64,000 bases of DNA from an uncultured Acetatifactor sp. (GTDB taxonomy: Bacteria; Bacillota; Clostridia; Lachnospirales; Lachnospiraceae). Under the pieces are notes generated by a model that had not been told where the DNA came from, ran no database searches, and was given only the letters and a program-made list of their open reading frames with translations. Shown here in pieces: positions 53,890-62,887 of the stretch; positions within the stretch are counted from its first letter, which is position 1; every line of letters begins with the position of its first letter. Made by a program: the position numbers and the translations under genes. Location of the stretch: the NCBI GenBank assembly GCA_949840885.1, contig CATKYJ010000020.1:1-64000 (forward strand), read 5' to 3'.

Positions 53890-53917
53890 TTGACATTTAC
53901 GATAATGCTGTTATAAT
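53890..53917 (+). promoter_or_regulatory. Consensus promoter of the beta-helix gene
   Basis: Perfect TTGACA at 53890-53895 and perfect TATAAT at 53912-53917 with a 16-base spacer. It lies about 70 bases before the start of the surface protein gene, implying strong constitutive transcription. Confidence 0.8.
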
Positions 53918-53985
53918 GATGGTATAGTGGCCGGCAGACGTCTGAAAATGCCGGAAAGATTCAGGAAGCAGATACAAGGGGCGGG

Positions 53986-56202
53986 ATGAAGAGAAAGGAA
54001 CGGCTGGAGATGAGGAAAATGAGAAAGAAGGCAAAGATGGGAAAAAGGAGGATGGCAGCGGGGCTCCTTGCGGGAGTGCTTTGGCTGTCCGCGGCAGTTC
54101 CGCTTACGGCGGAGGCTGCCGCGCAGGGGGCGGATGCAGGCGGCCTCTCGGTATATGTAGACGTACAGAACGGTCTTGACACCAATGAGGGGACGCTGGA
54201 AGCCCCGGTGCAGACCCTGAAAAGGGCGCAGGAGCTGGCGAGGGATCTGGTGCAGGACATGGACGGGGACGTGACCGTCTGTCTGCGGGGCGGACGCTAC
54301 ACCCTTGAGGATACCCTGCGGTTTGGCCCCGAGGACTGCGGGCGAGACGGCTTCGACGTGGTCTGGACCTCTTATGAGGGGGAGGAGGCGGAGATCTCCG
54401 GCGGTATCCAGATCACGGACTGGACATTGCACGATGCGGAAAAGGGCATCTGGTCCGCGCCCGCGCAGGGAGTCTGGAGCCGAGATTTCTTCGTGGACGG
54501 GAAGCGTGCGGTCCGCGCCCGGGCAGAGAGCCTGAAAGCTTTGGACGTGGACGGGACTAACGGAGCCATGATACTGGATCACACAGGGCTGCCGGAGAGC
54601 TTCGCCCGCCCGCAGGATCTGGAGGTCACGGCGAATGCCACATGGAGATGGTATCTGATGCATGTGGGCAGTGTGTCCGAGTACAAGGGCTATATGGTGG
54701 TGCAGTGTACGGAGGAGAGCTGGAAATGGACAGGAAAGATTGCGGTTCCTGAGCCCGGGGGCTATAACGGCATCCTGACTCTGGAGAACGCGTATGAACT
54801 GCTGGATCAGCCGGGAGAGTGGTATCTGAATCCGGACGAGGACAGGATCTACTACATGCCGGAAGAGGGGCAGGACATGGGCAGCGCGGAGGCGGTGCTG
54901 GGCAGGCTGGAGGAGCTGTTCTGGTTCGAGGGCACACCGGAGGCGGTGGTGGGCAATATCACGCTGAAGAACCTGGCGTTCCGGTACACGACCTGGCTGG
55001 AAGGGGACGAGCCAAGAGGGCTGCATGTGGACACCCTGGCCGTGATGGCGCCAACGGGGAATGGCGGAAGAGTGCATACAATGAACGGCCTGGGCGCGGT
55101 GTCCGGCGAGTACCTGGATCATATGACAGTGGAGGAATGCCATTTTGAGCATCTTGGGGGCAAAGGACTCAGGTTCATAAGCGGGATCAAAAATACCAGG
55201 ATTGCCGAAAACCGCTTTGAGGAACTGGCCGGAGCCGCCATCTATGTGGGAAACATAGCGGGATTGGATTATTATGCCAGCGAATCGGAGGAGGGTCCGA
55301 TCCGGCTGACAGAGAACAATGAGATCTCAGACAACTATATCAAGGACGTGTGCGTGACATACCTGGGAATGCCCGGACTGGTTGTGGGCCATGCGGCAAG
55401 GACCGTGATCGAACACAACACATTGATCAATCTTCCCTATACCGGGATCTATCTGGGATTTATGGCGGGCTGGGAGAAGCGCATATTAGAGGACGAGAGC
55501 CGGATCGAGTGCCGGGATAACAGCATTTTATGCAACTATGTGGAGAACTCTATGGCAAGACTGCACGACGGAGGGGGGATTTATGTCTCTACCAGGTACG
55601 AGAACAGCCTGATCCAGGGGAACTATGTGGTTAAGTGCGGCGGCAATGGGATTTATCTGGACGATGGGACGCGGGGGTTCACGGCAACGGGCAACGTGAC
55701 CATGGATTGCCTCCGGAACTTCTGCTACAAGGGCGACTACAACTATATTTACGATAATTATACCGCCGCTGCAAAGAAAGAGGATTTGGATCTGCGGACG
55801 CCGATTGGCGACAAACCCGTATACACAGTGGAGAACAACGACCTGTGGGACGAGGCCGCGGTGGAGGCTATCCGGACGGCCGCCGGGGCAGGGCAGCCGG
55901 ACACGCCGCAGTCCGATACGCCGCAGGCGGAGGGAAGCGAGTCCTCCGGGGAGGCACAGCCGGAGGAAACGGATGAGCCCGCAGCAGCCTCATCCGAGGA
56001 GACACAGTCAGGCGCGCCGCAGGCGGAGGGAAGCGAATCCTCCAAAGAGGCACAAGCCCCGGAGGCAGACGCGGATGCATCCCCGCAGGAGGAGCAGGGC
56101 GGGACAAAGGTTCCTGCCGCGTTGTGGGTTCTGCCGGTGCTGGTGCTGGCGGGAGGAGCTGCCGTCTGGGTGATTGCAAAGAAACAAAAGAAAGAGGGCT
56201 GA
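53986..56202 (+). CDS. Secreted right-handed beta-helix protein with C-terminal membrane anchor
   Basis: A surface protein of up to 738 residues; several in-frame ATGs in the first 25 codons are alternative starts. A long basic N region and signal peptide end at AVPLTAEAAA. SVYVDVQNGLDTNEGTLEAPVQTLKRAQELA is the usual N-cap of parallel beta-helix polysaccharide-binding enzymes. Repeated short blocks (IYVGNIAGLDYY, TENNEISDNYIKDV, GIYLGFMAG, GGIYVSTRYENSLIQGNYVVKCGGNGIYLDDG) build the helix. A Ser/Glu/Pro-rich spacer (about 630-700) leads to a hydrophobic helix and KKQKKEG, without a sortase LPxTG motif. Probably acts on a glycan at the cell surface; activity is unproven. Confidence 0.85.
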   Translation: MKRKERLEMRKMRKKAKMGKRRMAAGLLAGVLWLSAAVPLTAEAAAQGADAGGLSVYVDVQNGLDTNEGTLEAPVQTLKRAQELARDLVQDMDGDVTVCLRGGRYTLEDTLRFGPEDCGRDGFDVVWTSYEGEEAEISGGIQITDWTLHDAEKGIWSAPAQGVWSRDFFVDGKRAVRARAESLKALDVDGTNGAMILDHTGLPESFARPQDLEVTANATWRWYLMHVGSVSEYKGYMVVQCTEESWKWTGKIAVPEPGGYNGILTLENAYELLDQPGEWYLNPDEDRIYYMPEEGQDMGSAEAVLGRLEELFWFEGTPEAVVGNITLKNLAFRYTTWLEGDEPRGLHVDTLAVMAPTGNGGRVHTMNGLGAVSGEYLDHMTVEECHFEHLGGKGLRFISGIKNTRIAENRFEELAGAAIYVGNIAGLDYYASESEEGPIRLTENNEISDNYIKDVCVTYLGMPGLVVGHAARTVIEHNTLINLPYTGIYLGFMAGWEKRILEDESRIECRDNSILCNYVENSMARLHDGGGIYVSTRYENSLIQGNYVVKCGGNGIYLDDGTRGFTATGNVTMDCLRNFCYKGDYNYIYDNYTAAAKKEDLDLRTPIGDKPVYTVENNDLWDEAAVEAIRTAAGAGQPDTPQSDTPQAEGSESSGEAQPEETDEPAAASSEETQSGAPQAEGSESSKEAQAPEADADASPQEEQGGTKVPAALWVLPVLVLAGGAAVWVIAKKQKKEG

Positions 56203-56273
56203 CAGCCACAGCGTCTCTTTCAACGCATCCGTTCATGGGTAGAGAGGTATTTACGGGTAATTGTCAGATAATT

Positions 56274-56298
56274 AAGGCGCCGCGATAGCTGGCGCCTT
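56274..56298. repeat. 8-bp GC-rich hairpin after the beta-helix gene
   Basis: AAGGCGCC (56274-56281) pairs with GGCGCCTT (56291-56298). Only two T follow, so it is a weak terminator candidate placed between the beta-helix gene and the rpsF promoter. Confidence 0.5.
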
Positions 56299-56351
56299 GA
56301 TGGCTATCTGCACAAATCTACAGGAAATCCACACAAATTCTGCAAAAACAC

Positions 56352-56380
56352 TTGAAACATCAGGAAATATATGTTATCAT
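56352..56380 (+). promoter_or_regulatory. Promoter of rpsF-ssb-rpsR
   Basis: TTGAAA at 56352-56357, a 17-base spacer and TATCAT at 56375-56380. It leaves about 70 bases of leader before rpsF. Confidence 0.6.
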
Positions 56381-56407
56381 CTACATTTGTGATGAATCAA
56401 ATTCCTT

Positions 56408-56426
56408 GCTCGCACCAGATGCGGGC
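56408..56426 (+). promoter_or_regulatory. Hairpin in the rpsF leader, possible S6:S18 control element
   Basis: GCTCGCA (56408-56414) pairs with TGCGGGC (56420-56426) over seven positions with one G-U, enclosing CCAGA. Known rpsF leaders bind an S6:S18 complex for autoregulation. Whether this hairpin has that consensus could not be verified, so the functional label is tentative. Confidence 0.3.
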
Positions 56427-56455
56427 CAGAGACCAGAAGGAGGTAAGTAACAGGC

Positions 56456-56740
56456 ATGAACAAGTATGAATTAGCTGTAGTTGTGTCCGCTAAGATTGAA
56501 GATGAAGAGAGAGCGGCTGTTGTTGACAGATGCAAGGCTCTGATCGAGAGATTCGGCGGCGTCATCACAGAGGTGGACGACTGGGGCAAGAAGAGACTTG
56601 CTTACGAGATCCAGAAAATGAAAGAAGGCTTCTACTATTTCATCCGCTTTGACGCTGAGAGCACCGCGCCCATTGAGATCGAGAGCCGCGTCCGCATCAT
56701 GGACAACGTCATCAGATACCTGATCGTGAGACAGGACTGA
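56456..56740 (+). CDS. rpsF: 30S ribosomal protein S6
   Basis: 94 residues of the usual length. MNKYELAVVVSAKIEDEERAAVVDRCKALIERFGGVITEVDDWGKKRLAYEIQKMKEGFYYFIRF matches the S6 fold, which binds S18 at the 30S platform. AGGAGGT lies upstream of the start. First gene of the classic rpsF-ssb-rpsR operon. Confidence 0.98.
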   Translation: MNKYELAVVVSAKIEDEERAAVVDRCKALIERFGGVITEVDDWGKKRLAYEIQKMKEGFYYFIRFDAESTAPIEIESRVRIMDNVIRYLIVRQD

Positions 56741-56765
56741 GCTCAATTAGAAAGCGAGAGATGAT

Positions 56766-57239
56766 ATGAACAAAGTGATTCTTATGGGACGTCTGACCAG
56801 AGACCCGGAAGTGAGATATTCCCAGGGTGCAAGCCAGACATCAGTGGCGCGTTTTTCCGTTGCGGTAGACAGAAGATTCAAACGGGAGGGCGAGCCGGAC
56901 GCAGATTTCTTTAACTGCACGGCATTTGGAAAGACGGCTGAGTTCGTGGAGAGATACCTGCACAAGGGCACGAAGATTGTCCTGAGCGGCAGGATTCAGA
57001 ACGACAACTATACCAACAAGGACGGCCAGATGGTCTACAGTGTCCGCGTTATAGTGGACGATGTGGAGTTCGCCGAGAGCAAGAACGCGTCCGGCGCAAA
57101 TGCAGGCGGCGGATACAACAATGCCGGCGGTTACGGAGGCGGCTTTGGGGGAGGAAACAGCGCTCCCGCACCCTCCGGTGCAGGCGATGGCTTCATGAAT
57201 ATCCCCGATGGCATTGATGAGGAGCTGCCGTTCAACTAA
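56766..57239 (+). CDS. ssb: Single-stranded DNA-binding protein
   Basis: 157 residues. The OB-fold (about 1-105) begins MNKVILMGRLTRDPEVRYSQ and contains VARFSVAVDRRF, DFFNCTAFGKTAEF and GTKIVLSGRIQ. A Gly/Asn-rich linker (about 112-140) leads to the acidic tip DEELPFN that recruits repair and replication partners. It lies between rpsF and rpsR as in most Firmicutes. Confidence 0.98.
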   Translation: MNKVILMGRLTRDPEVRYSQGASQTSVARFSVAVDRRFKREGEPDADFFNCTAFGKTAEFVERYLHKGTKIVLSGRIQNDNYTNKDGQMVYSVRVIVDDVEFAESKNASGANAGGGYNNAGGYGGGFGGGNSAPAPSGAGDGFMNIPDGIDEELPFN

Positions 57240-57269
57240 ATGTGAGAGATTAAGATAGGAGGCATTGAA

Positions 57270-57533
57270 ATGGCTTTTAATAAGACTGAGAAACCCGACG
57301 GCCCGGTGAGGAAAAAGGGCGGCATCCGCAGAAAGAGAAAAGTATGCGTATTCTGCGGCAAGGACAATGTAATTGACTACAAGGATACCAACAAACTCAA
57401 AAGATACGTTTCCGAGAGAGGCAAGATTCTTCCCCGCCGCATCACCGGAAACTGCGCAAAGCATCAGAGAGCATTGACGGTAGCGATCAAAAGGGCGCGC
57501 CATGTGGCTCTCATGCCCTACGTACAGGACTGA
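57270..57533 (+). CDS. rpsR: 30S ribosomal protein S18
   Basis: 87 residues. The core VDYKDTN-type block is seen as [57 protein letters not shown] with the later NCAKH suggests the zinc-type cysteines of the C+ form. AGGAGG precedes the ATG. It completes the operon, followed by a strong terminator. Confidence 0.98.
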   Translation: MAFNKTEKPDGPVRKKGGIRRKRKVCVFCGKDNVIDYKDTNKLKRYVSERGKILPRRITGNCAKHQRALTVAIKRARHVALMPYVQD

Positions 57534-57562
57534 TAAGGACTGCCGCTGAAAGAGAGGAAAAG

Positions 57563-57594
57563 GGCTGACCGTCCGCATGGACGGCCGGCCTTTT
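57563..57594 (+). terminator. Intrinsic terminator after rpsR
   Basis: CCGTCC and GGACGG (57569-57584) form the inner stem around GCAT. An outer GGCTG/CGGCC segment extends it with one mismatch, and TTTT follows at 57591-57594. Confidence 0.85.
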
Positions 57595-57722
57595 GTTTAT
57601 CCTGAAAAAATCCGGCATATCCCTTTAAGAGCAATTGGTGCAAGACAGGAAGAATGCTTTGCACAATTCTACAAAACATTTCCATATGAGACAAATTAAA
57701 TTGTGGCATACTGCCTGAGAGT

Positions 57723-57812
57723 ATGTTATAATAACCTTATTCGAGGCATGGAATGGCCGGATGGCCATCCTGACATGTGCGATGTTGTGCACATGTTATA
57801 ATAACCTTATTC
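57723..57812 (+). repeat. Duplicated promoter-like unit with the 40-bp repeat (copy 2) before the GdpP-type gene
   Basis: ATGTTATAATAACCTTATTC occurs exactly at 57723-57742 and 57793-57812, 70 bp apart. Each contains TATAAT. Each is preceded by an inverted repeat: CATACT...AGTATG at about 57707-57725, and ACATGTGC...GCACATGT at about 57774-57796. Between them lies copy 2 (57732-57771) of the repeat also found at 52404-52443, and a palindromic GGATGGCCATCC. The rest of the 360-base gap from 57534 contains the rpsR terminator and the start region only. Confidence 0.7.
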
Positions 57813-57893
57813 AAATCCTGTTCAAGTCATTTTGATGTATATATTTAGAAAAGAAACAGCAGGGAGCGGTACTTGGCCCTGCGAGGTACCCAT

Positions 57894-59945
57894 ATGAGAA
57901 AAAGGATAAAATTAAAGGGACGCATTAAGTCATATATCCAATTTGGCATTTATTTGGGTATACTTCTGTGCATGATAGATGTGGCTGTATTTACCATTGA
58001 CATCAGGGCAGGCATTATCCTGACAGGATATCTGGTATGCTACTTTGCCATTACCTTATCTTTGTATTTCCGCAACAAGCCGCTCATCATGAACGAACTG
58101 ATCAGCTTTGCAACGGAATATGGACAGATACAGAAAAAGCTCCTCCGGGAGCTGGATCTCCCCTATGCCCTGTTAGACGACAGCGGAAAGGTGATATGGA
58201 CGAATAGCGCTTTTGAGACGATTGTCCATCAGCCCAAGGGGTACAAGAAGTCCATCACTTCCCTGTTCCCCACCATCACAAAGGACAGACTGCCGGATGC
58301 GGATGAGGTGGACGAGGCTCAATATGAGTTGGAGTATGAGGGAAACGAGTATGTGGTGAAGCTGAAGAAGATTTCCCTCCGGGAGATGGCAGAGCACAGC
58401 GACATGATAGAGGCCGAGGGATATGACGGATTCCTGATAGCAGTCTATCTCTACGATGAGACTGCGCTGCACATCGCCCTGCAGGAGGTGGACGATCAGA
58501 GCCTTGCGGTGGGCATGATCTATTTGGACAATTACGATGAGGCGCTGGACGGCGTGGAAGAGGTGCGCCGTTCCCTTTTGATCGCGCTGATCGACAGAAA
58601 GGTAAATAAATATATCTCCTCCTTTGACGGCATCTGCAAGAAGCTGGACAAGGACAAGTATCTGATCATCATGCGCAAGCAGTCCGTGGCCCAGCTGCAG
58701 GAGGCGCGTTTTGATCTGCTGGAAGACGTCAAGACCGTCAATATCGGCAATGAGATGGCAGTGACCATCAGCATCGGTATAGGTCTGGACGGCTTAAGCT
58801 ATGCCCAGAACTACGAGTTCTCCCGCAATGCCATTGACCTGGCCTTAGGCCGGGGCGGCGACCAGGCGGTAATCAAGACACCGGAAAGCATTACATATTA
58901 TGGGGGGAAGAGCCAGCAGGTAGAGAAGAACACGCGGGTAAAGGCCAGGGTAAAGGCCCATGCCCTCAGGGAGATCATCACAGGCAAGGATCAGGTGCTG
59001 GTAATGGGGCACCGCATGCCGGACGCGGACAGCTTCGGCGCGGCCGTTGGCATCTACCGGATCGCCCTGACTCTGGAGCGAAAGGCGCATATCGTGCTGA
59101 ACGACGATGTGCCTGCCATTCAGCCCATGGTAGAGTTGTTTAAGGGAAACCAGGGATACGAGAGCGACATGATCATTAACAACCAGCAGGCCATCGAGGC
59201 TGCGGGGAGCAATACGGTGCTGGTGGTAGTGGACGTGAACAAGCCCTCCATCACGGAATGTCCGGAACTATTGCGGCACTGCAAGTCCGTGGTGGTGCTG
59301 GATCATCACAGGCAGGGAGCGGAGACCATTGAGAATGCCACGCTTTCCTATGTGGAGCCCTACGCCTCCTCATCCTGCGAGATGGTGTCCGAGATCCTGC
59401 AGTACACCTATGACAACATCCGGATCCGTCCGGAGGAGGCGGACTGCATGTATTCCGGCATTATGATAGATACCAACAATTTTATGATAAAGGCCGGGGT
59501 GCGGACCTTTGAGGCGGCGGCTTTCCTGCGCCGCAACGGAGCGGACGTGACCAGGGTGCGTAAGCTTTTCAGGGAGGACGCTGCAGGGTATAAGGCCAAG
59601 GCGGACGCAGTGAGCCAGGCAGAAATCTATAAGCAGTGCTTTACCATCTCTATCTGTACGGCGGAGGACCTGCCCAATCCCACCATCATCGGCGCCCAGG
59701 CCGCCAATGAACTGCTCAACATCAAAGGAATCAAGGCCAGTTTCGTGCTGACGGACTTTCAGGGAAAGATTCACATCAGCGCTCGCTCCATTGACGAGGT
59801 GAATGTACAGATCATCATGGAGCGCATGGGCGGCGGGGGACATCTGAACGCAGCGGCCTGCCAGATGGAGGGCGTAGGCATCATCGAAGCCATGGGCGTG
59901 CTGAAACGAACCATAGACAGCATGCTGGAAAGCGGAGAAATATAG
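57894..59945 (+). CDS. gdpP: GdpP/YybT-type cyclic dinucleotide phosphodiesterase (DHH family)
   Basis: Membrane-bound enzyme expected to hydrolyse c-di-AMP, thereby controlling turgor and cell wall balance. Two helices (about residues 15-34 and 39-58) are followed by a PAS-like domain (about 75-150) and a degenerate GGDEF domain (about 165-300). Then comes the DHH domain: GHRMPDADSFGA near 371, VVVDVNKPS, LDHHRQG near 466, and DHHA1 with GGGGHLNAAA near 645. The start at 57894 (683 residues) has GAGGT six bases before it; a TTG at 57873 is an alternative. It lies upstream of rplI and dnaB, the usual Firmicute order. Regulation may use the duplicated promoter region. Confidence 0.92.
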   Translation: MRKRIKLKGRIKSYIQFGIYLGILLCMIDVAVFTIDIRAGIILTGYLVCYFAITLSLYFRNKPLIMNELISFATEYGQIQKKLLRELDLPYALLDDSGKVIWTNSAFETIVHQPKGYKKSITSLFPTITKDRLPDADEVDEAQYELEYEGNEYVVKLKKISLREMAEHSDMIEAEGYDGFLIAVYLYDETALHIALQEVDDQSLAVGMIYLDNYDEALDGVEEVRRSLLIALIDRKVNKYISSFDGICKKLDKDKYLIIMRKQSVAQLQEARFDLLEDVKTVNIGNEMAVTISIGIGLDGLSYAQNYEFSRNAIDLALGRGGDQAVIKTPESITYYGGKSQQVEKNTRVKARVKAHALREIITGKDQVLVMGHRMPDADSFGAAVGIYRIALTLERKAHIVLNDDVPAIQPMVELFKGNQGYESDMIINNQQAIEAAGSNTVLVVVDVNKPSITECPELLRHCKSVVVLDHHRQGAETIENATLSYVEPYASSSCEMVSEILQYTYDNIRIRPEEADCMYSGIMIDTNNFMIKAGVRTFEAAAFLRRNGADVTRVRKLFREDAAGYKAKADAVSQAEIYKQCFTISICTAEDLPNPTIIGAQAANELLNIKGIKASFVLTDFQGKIHISARSIDEVNVQIIMERMGGGGHLNAAACQMEGVGIIEAMGVLKRTIDSMLESGEI

Positions 59946-59971
59946 AGATAAGGGAAGAAAGGATAAGGGAA

Positions 59972-60424
59972 ATGAAGATTATATTGTTACAGGACGAGAA
60001 AAAGCTGGGCAAGAAAGGCGATGTCATCGAGGCCAGCGACGGATATGCAAGGAATTACATTCTGCCCAGAAAGATAGGCATTGAGGCCACGGCCAAGAAC
60101 ATGAACGAGCTGAAACTCCAGAAAGCCAATGAGGACAAGCGTGCCCAGGAACAGCTGGAGGCAGCCAAAGCCCTGGCGGCGCAGCTGGAAGACAAACAGA
60201 TAATCGTAAAGATCAAGGGAGGAGAGGGCGGAAAGACTTTCGGCTCCGTATCCTCCAAGGAAATCGCAGCAGCCTGTCAGGAGCAGCACCATATCGAAAT
60301 CGACAAGAAAAAAATTGTGCTGACGGAGGGCCTGAAGAACTTTGGCTCCTACGAGGTGCCCATCAAACTCCACCCCCAGGTCACCGGGAAGCTTATGGTG
60401 AAAGTGACGGAAAAAGCGGACTGA
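59972..60424 (+). CDS. rplI: 50S ribosomal protein L9
   Basis: 150 residues. The N-terminal domain MKIILLQDEKKLGKKGDVIEASDGYARNYILPR is the L9 signature, joined by a long helix (MNELKLQKANEDKRAQEQLEAAK) to the C-terminal domain with GKTFGSVSSKEIA. It starts 26 bases after the GdpP-type gene and probably shares its transcript. Confidence 0.98.
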   Translation: MKIILLQDEKKLGKKGDVIEASDGYARNYILPRKIGIEATAKNMNELKLQKANEDKRAQEQLEAAKALAAQLEDKQIIVKIKGGEGGKTFGSVSSKEIAAACQEQHHIEIDKKKIVLTEGLKNFGSYEVPIKLHPQVTGKLMVKVTEKAD

Positions 60425-60478
60425 CTTTGTTGAGGACAGTACTGACGCTGTAGGCGGCGTGACAGGAAGCGTGATGGC

Positions 60479-61825
60479 ATGGAAGAGAATGTGCTTAAGA
60501 GAATATTACCCCACAGCATAGAAGCGGAGCAGTCTGTAATCGGCTCCATGCTTTTGGACAGAGAGGCCATAACCACTGCTTCAGAGCTGATAAGCGGGGA
60601 GGATTTCTATAACAAACAGTATGGAGTCCTGTTCGATACCATGTGTGAACTGAGCGATGAGGGGAGTCCGGTAGATCTGGTGACGCTGCAGAATCGCCTG
60701 CGGACAAAGGACGTGCCGCCGGAGGTCAGCAGCCTGGAGTTCGTCCGGGAACTGCTGACAGCGCCCATGATATCGGCCAACATCAAGTCCTATGCCGGAA
60801 TCGTGGCAGAGAAAGCCACGCTGCGCAGGCTGATCAGGCTCAATGAGGACATTGCCAACACTTGCTATGCGGGCAAGGAAAGTCTGGAATACATATTGGA
60901 GGATACGGAAAAGCGTGTTTTCCAACTGGTGCAGAAGCGGACCATTGACTCCTACGTGCCTATCCGCCAGGTGGTCATGAATGCCATGGACAAGATAGAG
61001 GCGGCGGCGAAGAACCGGGGAAGCGTCACGGGCATACCCACAGGTTTTCTGGATCTGGACTACCGCACGGCGGGGATGCAGCCCTCTGACCTGGTGCTGA
61101 TAGCAGCCCGCCCCTCTATGGGAAAGACAGCGTTTGAACTGAATCTTGCCAGGCATGCGGCCTTTAAAAAGGGCCTGACCGTAGCCATCTTCAGTCTGGA
61201 GATGAGTAAGGAGCAGCTGGTGAACCGTATGTTCTCCATGGAATCCAGTGTGGACTCCCAAAAGCTGCGCACAGGGCAGATGAACGATCAGGAATGGGAA
61301 AAACTCATCGAGAGTGCAGGCGTTATCGGCAGATCCAATCTGATCATTGATGACACGCCCGGCATCGGAATCGCGGAGCTGCGCTCCAAATGCCGAAAAT
61401 ATAAGCTGGAGCATAATCTGTCCATGATCATGATCGACTATCTGCAGCTGATGACTGGAAATGGGAAATCGGAATCCAGGCAGCAGGAGATATCCGAGAT
61501 ATCCCGCTCGCTGAAAGCGGTGGCCAGGGAACTTTCCGTGCCGGTGATTGCGTTTTCGCAGCTTTCAAGGGCAGTGGAGCAGAGGCCTGACCACAGGCCG
61601 ATCCTCTCGGATTTGCGAGAATCAGGAGCTATCGAACAAGACGCAGACGTGGTCATGTTTATATACAGGGATGATTATTACAATCATGATTCGGAAAAAA
61701 AGGGAATAGCCGAAATCATCATTGCCAAGCAGAGGAACGGCCCCATAGGCACGGTGGAACTGGCATGGCTGCCGGAATATCAGAGGTTCATGAATCTGGA
61801 GCACAAGCCGGTGGGAAAAGAATAG
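60479..61825 (+). CDS. dnaB: Replicative DNA helicase DnaB
   Basis: 448 residues forming the hexameric replication-fork helicase. N-terminal domain: LPHSIEAEQSVIGSMLLDREAI. RecA-like domain: Walker A in AARPSMGKTAFELN, SLEMSKEQLVNRM, Walker B MIMIDYLQLM, and the DnaB-specific FSQLSRAVEQRPDHRPILSDLRESGAIEQDADVVMF. Standard length, no intein. Follows rplI by 54 bases and is followed by a terminator. Confidence 0.98.
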   Translation: MEENVLKRILPHSIEAEQSVIGSMLLDREAITTASELISGEDFYNKQYGVLFDTMCELSDEGSPVDLVTLQNRLRTKDVPPEVSSLEFVRELLTAPMISANIKSYAGIVAEKATLRRLIRLNEDIANTCYAGKESLEYILEDTEKRVFQLVQKRTIDSYVPIRQVVMNAMDKIEAAAKNRGSVTGIPTGFLDLDYRTAGMQPSDLVLIAARPSMGKTAFELNLARHAAFKKGLTVAIFSLEMSKEQLVNRMFSMESSVDSQKLRTGQMNDQEWEKLIESAGVIGRSNLIIDDTPGIGIAELRSKCRKYKLEHNLSMIMIDYLQLMTGNGKSESRQQEISEISRSLKAVARELSVPVIAFSQLSRAVEQRPDHRPILSDLRESGAIEQDADVVMFIYRDDYYNHDSEKKGIAEIIIAKQRNGPIGTVELAWLPEYQRFMNLEHKPVGKE

Positions 61826-61835
61826 TAAACATACG

Positions 61836-61870
61836 AAAGAGAATGGGCGGATACGCTTGTTCTCTTTTTT
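61836..61870 (+). terminator. Intrinsic terminator after dnaB
   Basis: AAAGAGAA (61836-61843) pairs with TTCTCTTT (61860-61867), with an inner GCG/CGC, and is followed by T to 61870. Confidence 0.75.
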
Positions 61871-62008
61871 ATACATAGGCCCGTGCACAGAGCACCACAG
61901 CACAAAGCGTTTATTCAGCGCTTGGAAATATGACGCTAAGGCCGGCGCAGGGCCGTGCGGCGGGCAGGGAAAGGGCAGCCTAATGGGGCAGAGTCAGGAG
62001 GAAAAGGA

Positions 62009-62749
62009 ATGGCGAATTATTTATTGATTTCGGATGCGGCAAAAGAGGTAAAGGTGGAAAGCCATGTTCTGCGTTACTGGGAGGAGGAACTGCATCTTCC
62101 CATCAAGCGCAATGAACTGGGACACCGCTACTATACCCAGGAGGACGTAGAACGTTTTAAACAGATAAAAGGAATGAAAGAGAGGGGACTGCAGTTGAAA
62201 GCGATCAAGATGATATTAAAGGACGGGAAACTGGACGTGCTGCCTCCCGATTCCGGCCAGGAGGACGAGACGGCTGAGGGAATGGAAGAAAGGGTCATGG
62301 GCCGTACGGACATGGGGGAGAACACGGGGAGCCTTGCCATTGACATTGTGCCGAACAAGAGCAGGGAGCCGGAAGTTCCCCAGGAGTCCAGGGAGGACAA
62401 GTCCAGGAGGCTTCAGTGGCTTTTGCAGCAGCTGATACGTCAGACCCTTCAGGAGAACAACCGAGATCTGACCCGCGAAATCAGAGAGAGCGTGGTCAAG
62501 GAACTGGACTACCAGTTCCGCATGCAGGAGGAGCGGGAGGAGGCCAGGGACAGGATGCTGGCCCAGCGGGACGAGGAGCATTACAAAAGGATGGACGAGC
62601 TTCTGCGCAAAAAGAGCCGTCTCAGAAAGGGAAAAGGGGAAAAGATCCAAGAAAAGAGTCAGGAAAAAGGATTAGACAGGAAAAGCCCGGAAAAGCAGGA
62701 GGAGGTGCAGCCTGTGCCTGGCGGGAAAAAGAAAAGACGCTTTTTGTGA
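62009..62749 (+). CDS. MerR-family transcriptional regulator with long coiled-coil tail
   Basis: About 246 residues from the ATG at 62009, which has GGAGGAAAAGGA upstream. The N-terminal winged helix-turn-helix is typical: ISDAAKEVKVESHVLRYWEEELHLPIKRNELGHRYYTQEDVERFKQIKGMKERGLQLKAIKMIL (residues 5-70). The rest is acidic, then a helical charged segment (LQWLLQQLIRQTLQENNRDLTREIRESVVKEL) and a Lys-rich tail ending GGKKKRRFL. No effector-binding domain was recognised. The basic tail suggests strong DNA association. Confidence 0.9.
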   Translation: MANYLLISDAAKEVKVESHVLRYWEEELHLPIKRNELGHRYYTQEDVERFKQIKGMKERGLQLKAIKMILKDGKLDVLPPDSGQEDETAEGMEERVMGRTDMGENTGSLAIDIVPNKSREPEVPQESREDKSRRLQWLLQQLIRQTLQENNRDLTREIRESVVKELDYQFRMQEEREEARDRMLAQRDEEHYKRMDELLRKKSRLRKGKGEKIQEKSQEKGLDRKSPEKQEEVQPVPGGKKKRRFL

Positions 62750-62771
62750 TGGAGCCTGGGATGAAACACAT

Positions 62772-62812
62772 AAAAAACTCACCCAAACAGTGGATATACT
62801 GCCTGGGTGAGT
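62772..62812 (-). terminator. Intrinsic terminator for the ferredoxin/pflA transcript
   Basis: ACTCACCCA (62777-62785) and TGGGTGAGT (62804-62812) are perfect complements. On the minus strand they are followed by a run of T (A run at 62772-62777). It stands between the convergent merR and ferredoxin genes. Confidence 0.85.
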
Positions 62813-62887
62813 CCGTGCCATGCGATTTCCTTAGATCAGACTTAGGAACCGCTCAGAAATAACTCTGAAAGAGCTATTTCCGGTCTC

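Noticed and set aside
53911-55152. 413-codon frame antisense to the beta-helix gene
   Set aside because: A product of GC-rich codon bias; it contains His/Arg/Pro-rich nonsense sequence and runs through the consensus promoter.
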